DNA from: Spirochaetaceae bacterium
GTDB taxonomy: Bacteria > Myxococcota_A > UBA9160 > UBA4427
NCBI GenBank assembly: GCA_020632655.1
Contig: JACKFD010000017.1
Location: 62,001-126,000 of the forward strand
DNA length: 64,000 bases
Direction: 5' to 3'
In this document: positions 16,351-25,622 of the stretch, in pieces
How positions within the stretch are numbered: the first letter of the stretch is position 1
How the letters are laid out: each line of letters begins with the position of its first letter
Notes under the pieces: model-generated
The model's input: only the letters and a program-made list of their open reading frames with translations
What the model was told of the DNA's origin: nothing
Databases searched by the model: none
Translations under genes and position numbers: made by a program

Positions 16351-17337
16351 ATGACGACGATCGTGACCGTCGCATCCGGCAAGGGCGGCGTAGGCAAGAG
16401 CGTGACCGTTTCGAATCTCGGGCTCGCCCTGGCGGCCCGGGGTCGCAAGGTCGTCGTCGCGGACCTCGATCTCGGCGGAAGCAATCTCGCCACCCTCTTC
16501 GGCGCCTTCGAGGAGGGCCCCGATCTCGGCAGCTTCCTCTCGCGCGACGTCTCGAGCCTCGCCGACGTGATGCGACCCCTGCGACGCGATCTCTGGCTGA
16601 TCGCGGGCGCCGGGGAGACCCTCGCGACCGCGAATCCGAATTGGGGCATGAAGCAGCGGCTGCTCCGGCAGCTGCGGAAGCTGCCGGCCGACGTGGTGCT
16701 CGTCGACGTCGGGGCCGGAGCGGGAGCCCACGCCCTCGACTTCTTCAATGCGGGCGACCTGCGGATCGTCGTGACCGTGCCCGAGCCGACCGCGTCCGTC
16801 GACGCCTATCGCTTCATCAAGCTGGCGACGGTTCGGGAGGCCGTGACCCGGGTCTCGAGCCGCGATCCCGGTCGACGCGTGCTGGAGCGTCGCGACTTCC
16901 ATCGCGCGAGCGAGCTCTGGACGACGCTCGGGGCGGAGCCCGGGGACGAAGCAGCGACGCCCCGAGCCGCGGCGCCCTGGGTCGTCGTCAACCAGGCCAC
17001 CGATGCGCGTCGGCATTTCGAACGGCTGCAGATCGTGACGCGCCGCTTCCTGGCCCGCGAGCTCCGGCTGCTCGGCGAGATTCCGCGGGATCCCGCGGTG
17101 GCGGAGGCGGTCGGCGCCTTCCTGCCCGTCGTCGAGAGCCAGCCGAGCTCTCCGGCCGCGCGGGCCTTCGTCGAGCTCGCCCGGCGCGTCGATGACGAGC
17201 TGATCCGGCATGGGATCGCCCGACGCGACGGGCCCGTCGAGTCCCCGCTCCCTCGCGTGGCCGCCTCGGCGTCGACGCGCCCGGAGCTGCCGGCGGGCCG
17301 GCGCGCCGCATTCCCGCCGCCGCCGTCCGCGGGCTGA
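16351..17337 (+). CDS. MinD/ParA-family ATPase (FlhG/ParC-like)
   Basis: 328 aa. Deviant Walker A GKGGVGKS at 10-17, ADLDLGGSN near 38-46 and VLVDVGAGAG near 118-127. The end reads GEIPRDPAVAEAV and PSSPAARAFVELARRV, as in MinD/FlhG relatives. Such ATPases position flagella or chemosensory arrays (FlhG, ParC, PpfA). Location directly after cheA and receptor genes favours array positioning, but FlhG cannot be excluded. ATG 16351 is used because it begins the Walker strand and follows GGAGGG. A Pro/Ala-rich 35-residue tail follows the ATPase domain. The stop lies one base from the stop of the convergent helicase gene. Confidence 0.83.
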   Translation: MTTIVTVASGKGGVGKSVTVSNLGLALAARGRKVVVADLDLGGSNLATLFGAFEEGPDLGSFLSRDVSSLADVMRPLRRDLWLIAGAGETLATANPNWGMKQRLLRQLRKLPADVVLVDVGAGAGAHALDFFNAGDLRIVVTVPEPTASVDAYRFIKLATVREAVTRVSSRDPGRRVLERRDFHRASELWTTLGAEPGDEAATPRAAAPWVVVNQATDARRHFERLQIVTRRFLARELRLLGEIPRDPAVAEAVGAFLPVVESQPSSPAARAFVELARRVDDELIRHGIARRDGPVESPLPRVAASASTRPELPAGRRAAFPPPPSAG

Positions 17338-17348
17338 GTCAGCCGCGG
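17327..17348. terminator. Hairpin containing both stop codons of convergent genes
   Basis: A 10-bp stem with one bulged base is formed by CCGCGGGCTGA and TCAGCCGCGG around a single G. The ParA-type stop (17335-17337) and the helicase stop (17339-17341) are mirror halves of it (TGAGTCA). No T-run follows on either side, so if it terminates, it does so without a canonical U-tract. It could instead simply be paired stops. Confidence 0.4.
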
Positions 17349-18943
17349 CTGCGTCGTCGGGGGCGACCCTCGGCGCTTCGGCTGCCGCCATTCCCGTCGG
17401 AGCGCGGGGCACCGCCGTCGGACCCGCGGCCTCCGCGACCGGGCCGCCGCCGCCGACCACGCCGGGCGGCCTGCGGCGCCTCCTCGGCGCGGGCCGCGTC
17501 GCGCGCTTCGGGATCGTCCTCGTCGTCGCCGCGCGTCTGCGCCGTCTCCGGCTCGTCCTTCGTCGGCGTCTCGTCCTCTTCGACCGCACGCTCGCTCGTC
17601 GTGGGACGCTCGAGCAGGAAGGCCGCCGCGAACTCCGCGAGCTCCCGTCGCCCCTCGCCGCTCTCCGCGAGCTTCTCGACGAAGGGCAGCAGGCTCGTCA
17701 CCTGCGGCTCGACCTGCGATTCGGGCAGGGCGCCCAGTACGGCCCTGGCCTTGTCGCGCAGGCGGTCGAGATCCTTCTCCTTGTCCTTCTCGGCGCGCTG
17801 GGCCTGGCGTCGCGCGAGGGCCCGCTCGTCGGGGACCTTCTTCTCCTTGACCTCGATGCCGACGACGGTCTGCATGAACTTGAAGTTGCCGATGTCGAGG
17901 CCGGAGACGAGGGAGATCGCGATGCCCGACTTGCCCGCGCGGCCGGTCCGGCCCGTGCGATGGACGTAGACCTCGGGCGAGTCGGAGGTCGTGTAGTTGA
18001 CGACGTAGGCGAGGTCGGAGATGTCGATGCCCCGGGCGGCGACGTCGGTCGCGACGAGGAAGCGCAGCTTGCCGGCCTTGATCTTCGCGATCGCGCGCTC
18101 GCGGGCGGCCTGGGGGAGGTCGCCGGAGATCTGGTCGATGTTGAAGCCGCGCTTGGCGAGATAGGCCGTGATGAAGCGGACGTCGGCCTTCGTGTTGCAG
18201 AAGATGATCGCGCTCTCGGGGTTCTCGTACTCGAGGATGCGCGCGAGGACCGACTCCTTCTCCGAGGCGGCGCAGACGTAGTAGTAGTGCTCGATCTGCT
18301 GCGGGTTCTTGCCGCCCGTGTCGATCGTGACGTCTTCGGGGTCGTTCAGGAAGAAGCGCGACAGCGAGCGCACCCGCTCGGGCATCGTCGCGGAGAAGAG
18401 ATGCGATTGCCGCTGGCGCGGGAGGTAGCTCGCGATCTCCTTCATGTCGGGCCAGAAGCCGAGGGACAGCATCTCGTCGGCCTCGTCGAGGACGAGCACC
18501 TTCGTGCGGTCGAGGTTCATGCGGCCGCTCTTCAGGTGGTCGAGGATGCGGCCGGGGGTGCCGACGACGATGTGCGCGCCCTTGTCGAGGCCCTCGAGCT
18601 GGGGGCCGTAGGCGACGCCGCCGTAGATCGGCAGGGTGCGGACCCCGCGGTACTGGCCGAGGGCGTCGAGCTCGACCGCGACCTGGTTGGCCAGCTCGCG
18701 GGTCGGCAGCAGGACGATCGCCTGGGTCTCGGCGAGCTCGGTGTCGATCGCCTCGACGAGCGGGATGCCGAAGGCGCCGGTCTTGCCGCTGCCGGTCTGG
18801 GCCTGGACGATCAGGTCGCCGCCGGCTCGCATCTTCGGGATGGCCGCGGCCTGGACGGGGGTCGGGGTATGCCAGCCGAGGTCGCGGATCGCGCGCTGGA
18901 TGTCGGGGGCGACATCGGCGAAAAGTGCTGAGAGTTCAGTCAT
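17339..18943 (-). CDS. DEAD-box ATP-dependent RNA helicase (DeaD/CsdA type)
   Basis: 534 aa. All helicase motifs are visible: Q-motif (TPVQAAAIP), I (AQTGSGKT), Ia (PTRELA), II (DEAD), III (SAT), V (VATDVAARGID) and VI (HRTGRTGRAG). After the RecA-like pair (1-~370), residues 375-455 form a charged helical region, and the last ~70 residues are Arg/Gly-rich (RRGRRRRPGRGGRGS), typical of an RNA-binding tail. Such enzymes remodel ribosome-assembly intermediates or mRNA. ATG 18943 is chosen because it starts the Q-motif region. It is divergent from gatC, with about 155 bp between starts. Confidence 0.93.
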   Translation of the reverse strand: MTELSALFADVAPDIQRAIRDLGWHTPTPVQAAAIPKMRAGGDLIVQAQTGSGKTGAFGIPLVEAIDTELAETQAIVLLPTRELANQVAVELDALGQYRGVRTLPIYGGVAYGPQLEGLDKGAHIVVGTPGRILDHLKSGRMNLDRTKVLVLDEADEMLSLGFWPDMKEIASYLPRQRQSHLFSATMPERVRSLSRFFLNDPEDVTIDTGGKNPQQIEHYYYVCAASEKESVLARILEYENPESAIIFCNTKADVRFITAYLAKRGFNIDQISGDLPQAARERAIAKIKAGKLRFLVATDVAARGIDISDLAYVVNYTTSDSPEVYVHRTGRTGRAGKSGIAISLVSGLDIGNFKFMQTVVGIEVKEKKVPDERALARRQAQRAEKDKEKDLDRLRDKARAVLGALPESQVEPQVTSLLPFVEKLAESGEGRRELAEFAAAFLLERPTTSERAVEEDETPTKDEPETAQTRGDDEDDPEARDAARAEEAPQAARRGRRRRPGRGGRGSDGGAPRSDGNGGSRSAEGRPRRRSRG

Positions 18944-19099
18944 ATGCGCGCGCACGCTACCCCTCGGCCGAGGGCCGCGCAATGGCGAGCGGGTCTCGGG
19001 ACGCGTGTGCAGCGAGTGTGTGGCGCGCGTGTGACGGACGGGTCGCGCGCGTCCGGCCGCGGATCCGGCTGCTACGCGGCGCGTGCTAAGGTCCGCCGG

Positions 19100-19399
19100 A
19101 TGTCGCGGATCGCCCCCTCGGATGTCGCTCGGGTGGCCGGCCTCGCCCGGCTCGCGCTCTCGGATGACGAGATCGCCGCGATGACCCGCGACCTCGAGCA
19201 GATCCTCGACCACGTCGCGGCCCTCGACGCGCTCGATACCCAGGGGATTCCCCCGACGGCCCACGGCTTCGAGCTCGACACGCCGCTGCGCCCGGATCGG
19301 GCGGCGACTCCGCTCGATCCCGAGCTCGCGGTGGCGAACGCGCCGGCGCGGGCGGGGACGGCCTTCCTCGTACCGAAGGTGCTCGAGGAGGAAGGCTAG
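19100..19399 (+). CDS. gatC: Asp/Glu-tRNA amidotransferase subunit C
   Basis: 99 aa, the usual GatC size. Small subunit that stabilises GatA-GatB in the transamidosome, which converts Asp-tRNA(Asn) and Glu-tRNA(Gln) to the amidated forms. Signature segments: VARVAGLARLALSDDEI, LEQILDHVAALDALDTQG, and the C-terminal FLVPKVLEEE. TAAGG precedes ATG 19100. First gene of gatCAB, with gatA 4 bp downstream. A longer in-frame start (18944) would only run through the intergenic region. Confidence 0.95.
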   Translation: MSRIAPSDVARVAGLARLALSDDEIAAMTRDLEQILDHVAALDALDTQGIPPTAHGFELDTPLRPDRAATPLDPELAVANAPARAGTAFLVPKVLEEEG

Positions 19400-19403
19400 G
19401 GCG

Positions 19404-20888
19404 ATGGGCGCGGCGGAGTCGCTTCTGGCAGGCGGCCTCTCGGAGCAGCGGGAGGGCCTGGACCGGGGAGATGTCGACGCGGTCGCCCTCGTCCGGGCGA
19501 GCCTCGCGCGCATCGACGCGCTCGCCCCGCTCACGGCCGTCGTCGCGCGCCGCGACGAGGCGGCCCTCGCCGAGGCCGGGGCGGCTGCCACGCGGATCGC
19601 CGAGGGCAGGCCGCGCTCGGCGCTCGACGGGATCCCCGTCCTGCTCAAGGACAACATCGTACAGGCCGGCGAGCCCGCGACCTGCGCCTCGCGGATCCTC
19701 GAGGGCTACGTCTCGCCCTTCGACGCCACGGTCACGGAGCGGCTGCGCGAGGCCGGCGCCGTGATCGTCGGCCGCACGAACATGGACGAGTTCGCGATGG
19801 GCTCGTCGACCGAGCGCACCGTCTACGGCGAGGCGCACAACCCCTGGGATGCGACACGCGCGTGTGGCGGCAGCTCCGGTGGCAGCGCCGCCGCGGTCGC
19901 CGCCGGCCTCGTGCCCCTGGCCCTCGGCAGCGACACGGGCGGCTCGATCCGGCAGCCCGCCAGCTTCTGCGGCGTGGTGGGGCTCAAGCCGACCTACGGT
20001 CGCGTCTCGCGCTGGGGCCTCGTCGCCTTCGCGTCGTCCCTCGATCAGATCGGGCCCTTCGGGCGGCGCGTCGCGGACTGTGCCGTGGCGCTCGAGGTGA
20101 TCGGCGGGCACGATGCGCGGGACTCGACCTCGCTTCCGCAGGCGATGCCGCGGCTGCGGGACGCGCTCGACGGGAACGTCGAAGGGCTGCGCATCGGGCT
20201 GCCGCGCGAGTATTTCGTGACCGAGGGCGTCGACCCGGGCGTGCTGGCGCGCGTGCGCGAGGCGATCGCCGTGCTCGAGTCGGCGGGCGCGCGCTTCGTG
20301 GAGGTCTCGCTCCCGCATACGGCGCATACGATCGCGACCTACTACCTCGTCGCGACGGCCGAGGCCTCGAGCAACCTCGCCCGCTTCGACGGCGTCCGCT
20401 ACGGACGGCGCGCGGAGCAGGTCGCCGATCTCGCCGACCTCTACCAGCGCTCGCGCTCGGAAGGCTTCGGGCCCGAGGTGAAGCGGCGCATCCTGCTCGG
20501 GACCTACGTGCTCTCGGCGGGCTACTACGACGCCTACTACGGCAAGGCCCAGCGCGTGCGCACGCTGATCCGGCGCGACTTCGATCGCGCCTTCGACGCT
20601 TGCGACCTGATCCTGACGCCGACGACGCCCGAGACGGCCTTCCCGCTCGGGGCGAAGAGCGCGGATCCGATCTCGATGTACCTGTCCGACGTCTACACGG
20701 TGTCGGCGAACCTGGCGGGGCTGCCGGGACTCTCGCTGCCCTGCGGTCTCTCGGAGGGGCTGCCCGTCGGGCTCCAGCTCCTGGGGCGTCCCCTCGACGA
20801 GGCGACGATCCTGCGCGTGGGCGACGCCTTCGAACGACGCACGCAGCATCACCTCGCGCGGCCGCCGGTCGCGGAGGGTGCGCGATGA
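19404..20888 (+). CDS. gatA: Asp/Glu-tRNA amidotransferase subunit A
   Basis: 494 aa amidase-signature enzyme that releases ammonia from glutamine for GatB. The Ser-cisSer-Lys triad is present: K82 (LLKDNI), S157 in GGSSGGS and S181 in DTGGSIRQPAS. YGRVSRWGLVAFASSLDQIGP matches the conserved substrate-tunnel segment. The start is 4 bp after gatC, and the end overlaps the gatB ATG (ATGA). Having the whole GatCAB implies that Asn-tRNA and/or Gln-tRNA are made indirectly in this organism. Confidence 0.97.
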   Translation: MGAAESLLAGGLSEQREGLDRGDVDAVALVRASLARIDALAPLTAVVARRDEAALAEAGAAATRIAEGRPRSALDGIPVLLKDNIVQAGEPATCASRILEGYVSPFDATVTERLREAGAVIVGRTNMDEFAMGSSTERTVYGEAHNPWDATRACGGSSGGSAAAVAAGLVPLALGSDTGGSIRQPASFCGVVGLKPTYGRVSRWGLVAFASSLDQIGPFGRRVADCAVALEVIGGHDARDSTSLPQAMPRLRDALDGNVEGLRIGLPREYFVTEGVDPGVLARVREAIAVLESAGARFVEVSLPHTAHTIATYYLVATAEASSNLARFDGVRYGRRAEQVADLADLYQRSRSEGFGPEVKRRILLGTYVLSAGYYDAYYGKAQRVRTLIRRDFDRAFDACDLILTPTTPETAFPLGAKSADPISMYLSDVYTVSANLAGLPGLSLPCGLSEGLPVGLQLLGRPLDEATILRVGDAFERRTQHHLARPPVAEGAR

Positions 20889-22405
20889 GCGACTGGATGG
20901 ACGATTGGGAGCTGGTGATCGGGCTCGAGGTGCACACGCATCTCAAGACCGAGTCGAAGCTCTTCAGCCCGGCGCCGGTCGTCTACGGCGCCGAGCCGAA
21001 CCACGCCGTGCATCCGATCGACCTCGCGCTGCCCGGCGTGCTGCCCGTGCTGAACGAGCGGGCGGTCGAGCTCGCGATCCGGCTGGGGCTCGCGATCCAC
21101 GCGACGGTCAACCCGCACTCGGTCTTCGCCCGCAAGAACTACTTCTATCCCGACCTGCCTAAGGGCTACCAGATCTCGCAGTTCGAGGAGCCGATCGTCT
21201 CCGAGGGCTGGCTCGAGATCGAGCTCGAGGCGCCGCAGGGCGGCACGGGTGGGGGAAGGAGCAAGAAGAAGAAGGCAGACGGTGCCGGCCCCGAGGTCGT
21301 TCGCAAGCGGATCGGGATCACCCGCGCCCATCTCGAGGAGGATGCCGGCAAGTCGATCCACGACGTCGCCGTCGCCGGCCGCGACGACTCCTGCATCGAC
21401 CTGAACCGCGCGGGCGTTCCGCTGCTCGAGATCGTCTCCGAGCCGGACCTCCGCTCGCCCCAGGAGGCGAGCGCCTATCTCCGCGCCCTGCGCTCGATCC
21501 TGCGGTACATCGGCGTCTCCGACGCGGACATGGAGAAGGGCCAGTTCCGCTGCGACGCGAACGTCTCGATCCGACCTCGCGGCACCGAGGCCTTCGGTAC
21601 GCGCACCGAGATCAAGAACCTGAACTCCTTCGCCCACGTCGAGGACGCGATCGAGTCGGAGGCGCTGCGTCAGATCGAGCTCGTGGAGGACGGGGGCGAG
21701 GTCGTGCAGGCGACGATGGGCTACGACCCGGCGACGCGCCGCACGAGCGTCCAGCGCCTCAAGGAGAACTCCGACGACTACCGCTACTTCCCGGATCCCG
21801 ACCTGATCCCGTTGAAGATCGATCCGGCGCGCATCGAGCAGGTCCGCCGCGAGCTGCCCGAGCTGCCCGAGGAGAAGCGCGCGCGCTTCGAGCGCGACCA
21901 TGCGCTCTCCGCCTACGACGCCGGCGTGCTGACCGCGAGCCGCCCGCTCGCGGACTTCTTCGAGGAGACCGTGCGGATCTGCGACGCGCCGAAGGCCGCG
22001 GCGAACTGGATCACGCGCGATCTGCTGCGCGAGCTGAAGGAGCGCGACGCGGAGCTCGAGCAGATGGCGCTCACCCCGGCGATGCTGGGGGGCTTGATCG
22101 GGCTCGTCGAGGCCGGTCGCCTGACCGCGCGAAGCGCCGCGGAAATCTTTCCGGAGCTCGTCGAACGGGGTGGGGATCCCGAGGCGATCATGACGGAGCG
22201 TGGGCTCGAGGCCGTCTCCGACTCCGGAGCGATCGATGCCTTCGTCGATCAGGTGATCGCTGCGAACCCGGACGTCGTGCAGCAGGTGCGCGACGGGGAC
22301 GACAAGCCGCTCAACTTCCTGATGGGTCAGGTCATGAAGGCGAGCCAGGGCAAGGCGGATCCGGGGCAGGTGCGGAAGGCGTTGGCGACGAAGATCCGCG
22401 GCTAG
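20885..22405 (+). CDS. gatB: Asp/Glu-tRNA amidotransferase subunit B
   Basis: 506 aa. The kinase-like subunit that activates the tRNA-bound Asp or Glu. It starts ELVIGLEVHTHL, followed by FARKNYFYPDLPKGYQISQ, the metal- and ATP-binding region (KIGI-like RKRIGITRAHLEEDAGKS) and the C-terminal YqeY-like tail domain ending LMGQVMKASQGKADPGQVRKAL. Between residues ~115 and 138 there is a Gly/Lys-rich insertion (GGTGGGRSKKKKADGAG) that most GatB proteins lack; it is probably a surface loop. The ATG overlaps the gatA stop; a much longer upstream extension of this frame through gatA is not coding. Confidence 0.96.
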   Translation: MSDWMDDWELVIGLEVHTHLKTESKLFSPAPVVYGAEPNHAVHPIDLALPGVLPVLNERAVELAIRLGLAIHATVNPHSVFARKNYFYPDLPKGYQISQFEEPIVSEGWLEIELEAPQGGTGGGRSKKKKADGAGPEVVRKRIGITRAHLEEDAGKSIHDVAVAGRDDSCIDLNRAGVPLLEIVSEPDLRSPQEASAYLRALRSILRYIGVSDADMEKGQFRCDANVSIRPRGTEAFGTRTEIKNLNSFAHVEDAIESEALRQIELVEDGGEVVQATMGYDPATRRTSVQRLKENSDDYRYFPDPDLIPLKIDPARIEQVRRELPELPEEKRARFERDHALSAYDAGVLTASRPLADFFEETVRICDAPKAAANWITRDLLRELKERDAELEQMALTPAMLGGLIGLVEAGRLTARSAAEIFPELVERGGDPEAIMTERGLEAVSDSGAIDAFVDQVIAANPDVVQQVRDGDDKPLNFLMGQVMKASQGKADPGQVRKALATKIRG

Positions 22406-22439
22406 CGCGACGGGTGGCAGGCGGGTCCAGGAGGGCATC

Positions 22440-25433
22440 ATGCGGCTCTTCGCGAAGGTCTCGATCGCGCTGGTCGTCCTGCTGGCGGTCCTCTTCGGGG
22501 CGCTGGCGATCGGGCTGCCGCGTCTGATCGAGTCCGAGGGATTCGGTCGCTCACTGCGGGCGAACGCGAGCGCGGTGCTCGGTCGGCCGGTCGAGTGGGA
22601 TGCCTTGCGGGCGGGCGTCTTTCCGCCGCGGCTCGTGATCGAGTCGCCGCGGATCGAGTCCGAGGGCGGCCAGACCGACGCGAGCCGGCCCGCCTCTCGG
22701 CTCCGCGCCGATGCGATCGATCTGCGCATGGCCTGGCTGCCCCTGCTGCAGCGCCGTGTCGAGGTCGACTCCCTCGTCTTCCGCGGACTCGACCTCGTCG
22801 TGACGCGCACGGCCGACGGCTTCGAGCTGCCCGTCGGCGGCGCCGGGCGCGAGGGGGACGCGTCGTCGTCGCCGGATTCGCCCGACACGACCGCGGACGA
22901 GGGCGCAACCAGTCCGGCGCCTGCGCCGGGCGGCGCTCCCGCCGACGGCGCGGACCTCGGTGTCGCGCTCCGCCGCTTCGTGATCGAGGGCGGTCGCATC
23001 GTCGTGGTCGACCGCACGCTGGCCCATCCGATCGAGTGGCGCCTCGAGGATGTCGAGCTCGAGGGACGCGAGCAGGAGCGATCGGGAGCGGCCGCGATCG
23101 AGCTGCACACGCGCCTCGCGGCCGACGGTCGCGACGCGGGATCGCTGCATGCCTCGGGGACGATCGACCTCGGCGGCGCCTACGATCTCGACCTCGATCT
23201 GACGCAGATCGCACTCGCCGAGCTGCAGCCCTACGTCGAGGACGTCGCCCTCGCCGGCGCCGCGTCCGGACGCATCTCGGTCGCCGGCGCGGCTTCGAGC
23301 TTCGCATCGAGCTCCGCGGACCTGGTCGTCGAAGACGCCTCGATCGGGATGCAGGGCGTTACGCTCCGGGGACGCCTCGCGGTCCAGGCGGAGCGGGCGG
23401 GCGAGGCGCCGCTCGCGTTCCGCGGCACCCTCGACGCAGGCGAAGGCGGCCGGATCCGGGCGAGCGGCACGCGTGCGCCTTCGGGCGGCGTCCAGGCGGA
23501 GATCGAGCTCGATGCCGTCGACGTCACGCCCTTCGCGCCCCTCGCGGGTGGGAATCGGCGGCTCGGTGGGCAGGCCAGCGGACACGTGGCTCTGACGACG
23601 CGAGACGCGGGTGGTCTCGCGCGACTCGAGGGCGAGGTCGACGTCGCCTCCGCCCGGCTCGTCGATGGCGGTCTCGACCTCGCCGGTCGCCTCGCCGTCG
23701 CGTTCGATCTCCAACCGGACGCGTCGGGCGGGCCGGTGCGCATGGCGGGTCGCGCCGTCCTGTCGGAGGCGCGGGTGCGCGCCGATCGAGTCGATCTGGC
23801 GGGGCGATTCGAGCTCGGCGCGCGTCGCGAGGCGACGGAGCCGATCGCGCTGACGGGCGAGGTCGCGCTCGTCGATGGGGGTCGCGTGTCCTGGACGGGC
23901 AACGCGACCGAGGAGGGTCGCCTCGACCTGAACGCTTCGCTCGCCGCCTTCGACCTTGCGATCGCGGCCCCCTTCCTGCCGGATCCCTCCATCCGCATGG
24001 GCGGTCGCGCGACGGGGAAGGCGCGGATCGTCGGACCCCTCGGCGCGCTCGAGCTGCTGAGTCTCGACGTCGACATCGAGTCCGGCCAGCTCGAGACGCC
24101 CGACTACGGACTCTCGGGTCCGCTCCACCTGACGGCGGATCTACGGGAGCCCACGAAGGGGCTGCGGGGTGACGTGGTCGTCGATCTGACGCGAGCCCGG
24201 CTCTCGTACGGCGAGTCGTTCCGCAAGCCGGCCGGTGTTCGTGCGACCGCTGCGACGAAGCTCACGCGCACGGCGACGGGCGGTACCGCCTTCGAGAGCG
24301 TGATCGCATTGCGCAACGCCGAGCGGATCGTCGCGAAGGGCGCGCTCGACGGGACGACCTCGATCGTATTGACGGCGCCGGCCTTCGACGTGAAGGGCTG
24401 GGACGAGCTGCTGCCGGCGCTCGCGGCGTGGGAGGCCGAGGGTCCCGTCGCGCTCGAAGGGCTCGGCCTCCGCTTCGACGAGCAGGGGGCGAGTCGATTC
24501 GAGGGGCGACTGGAACTGCGCGACGTCGGCGTGCGCGTCTCGGAGACGGGCCGGGTGCGGCTGCGCGGCGCCATCGTCGGTGAGGGCAGCACGCTCCGAA
24601 GCGATGGGCTGCAGGCCGTGACGAAGGGCGTCGTGCTGGCGGTCGATGCACGCGTCGAGGATCCGTTCGATGTCGCCCGCTTCGAGCTCGGGCTCGATAC
24701 GGTCGGAGCGGCCGAGGCGAACGATCTGGTCTCGGCCTTCACCTCGCGCGCCGACACGGTCTTCGGTCCCCTCGCCTTGAACGGTCGGCTGCGGGGGGCC
24801 TTGTCGGGCGGGTCGTCCTTCTATGACGCGCTCGAAGGGCAGGTCCGCTTCGGGATCGGCGAGCCGGGGGGCGGTCGGCTGCGCGGCGTGTCGTTGCTCA
24901 GGACGGTGCTCGATCAGCTCCCCCTGCTCGGCGGCGCGGCACGCCTGACCCAGCCCTTTCGCGGGGGGCGCTCCCTGGACGACTGGTTCACCGAGTACTT
25001 CGAGCGGATCGAAGGCGACCTCGCGATCGGTGGCGGTCGGATCGAGGCGCGCACGCTGCGACTCGTCTATCCCGGCTACGAGGCGACCCTGCGCGGTCCG
25101 CTGCGACTCGACGACCTCACCCTCGACATGAAGGGCGAGCTGATCCTGAAGGCCGATCTCGTGACGGCGCTGCGGGGCGCCACCAGCCCCTCAGCGCCCG
25201 CTCCTGTAGCCGGCGCCGACCCCGGCACCGAGCCGGTCGCGGAGCCGGAGCAGCGGAAGCCGATCCACATCCCCCTCGCGCGGGTGCGTGGGCGCCTGGG
25301 CGCGCCGGAGGTCTCGATGACGCCGGAGACGCTCCTCGCAGTGCCGAAGCTGCTCTTCCAGGCGACCGGGCTCGACACGCTCTCGATCGGTGTCGGCAAG
25401 GCGATCGGTCGCGCACTCGGCGCCGGCAACTGA
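22440..25433 (+). CDS. AsmA-family envelope protein
   Basis: 997 aa. An N-terminal membrane anchor (residues 5-27) is followed by the AsmA start pattern: LPRLIESEGFGRSL, VLGRPVEWDALRAGVFPPRLVIE and LRADAIDLRMAWLPLLQRRVEVDSL. A long periplasmic region rich in beta strands with repeated GG and D-x-R segments fits the bridge-like lipid-transport fold proposed for AsmA/YhdP/TamB proteins. The C-terminal ~170 residues (FEGDLAIGGGRIEARTLRL) match the AsmA_2-type end. A Ser/Pro/Ala stretch at ~140-165 and another near 910-945 are low complexity. It is 34 bp after gatB, so possibly co-transcribed. The lipid substrate is unknown. Confidence 0.85.
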   Translation: MRLFAKVSIALVVLLAVLFGALAIGLPRLIESEGFGRSLRANASAVLGRPVEWDALRAGVFPPRLVIESPRIESEGGQTDASRPASRLRADAIDLRMAWLPLLQRRVEVDSLVFRGLDLVVTRTADGFELPVGGAGREGDASSSPDSPDTTADEGATSPAPAPGGAPADGADLGVALRRFVIEGGRIVVVDRTLAHPIEWRLEDVELEGREQERSGAAAIELHTRLAADGRDAGSLHASGTIDLGGAYDLDLDLTQIALAELQPYVEDVALAGAASGRISVAGAASSFASSSADLVVEDASIGMQGVTLRGRLAVQAERAGEAPLAFRGTLDAGEGGRIRASGTRAPSGGVQAEIELDAVDVTPFAPLAGGNRRLGGQASGHVALTTRDAGGLARLEGEVDVASARLVDGGLDLAGRLAVAFDLQPDASGGPVRMAGRAVLSEARVRADRVDLAGRFELGARREATEPIALTGEVALVDGGRVSWTGNATEEGRLDLNASLAAFDLAIAAPFLPDPSIRMGGRATGKARIVGPLGALELLSLDVDIESGQLETPDYGLSGPLHLTADLREPTKGLRGDVVVDLTRARLSYGESFRKPAGVRATAATKLTRTATGGTAFESVIALRNAERIVAKGALDGTTSIVLTAPAFDVKGWDELLPALAAWEAEGPVALEGLGLRFDEQGASRFEGRLELRDVGVRVSETGRVRLRGAIVGEGSTLRSDGLQAVTKGVVLAVDARVEDPFDVARFELGLDTVGAAEANDLVSAFTSRADTVFGPLALNGRLRGALSGGSSFYDALEGQVRFGIGEPGGGRLRGVSLLRTVLDQLPLLGGAARLTQPFRGGRSLDDWFTEYFERIEGDLAIGGGRIEARTLRLVYPGYEATLRGPLRLDDLTLDMKGELILKADLVTALRGATSPSAPAPVAGADPGTEPVAEPEQRKPIHIPLARVRGRLGAPEVSMTPETLLAVPKLLFQATGLDTLSIGVGKAIGRALGAGN

Positions 25434-25622
25434 TCGGAACCCCCTGCGAAGCTTGCGCGCACCCGCGAGTCGGAGCACGGCGCGTCGGCCGCAGGTCGTG
25501 AGGGCGATCACGGCGCTTTGTGTGGTGCGACCGCAACTCGGCGGCGCGTTCGGTCGCGTGGGCCGGGAGGATTCAGCCGCGTCGCGAGCGCGCCGATACG
25601 GGCCTCCACGGAGACCCCCTCG

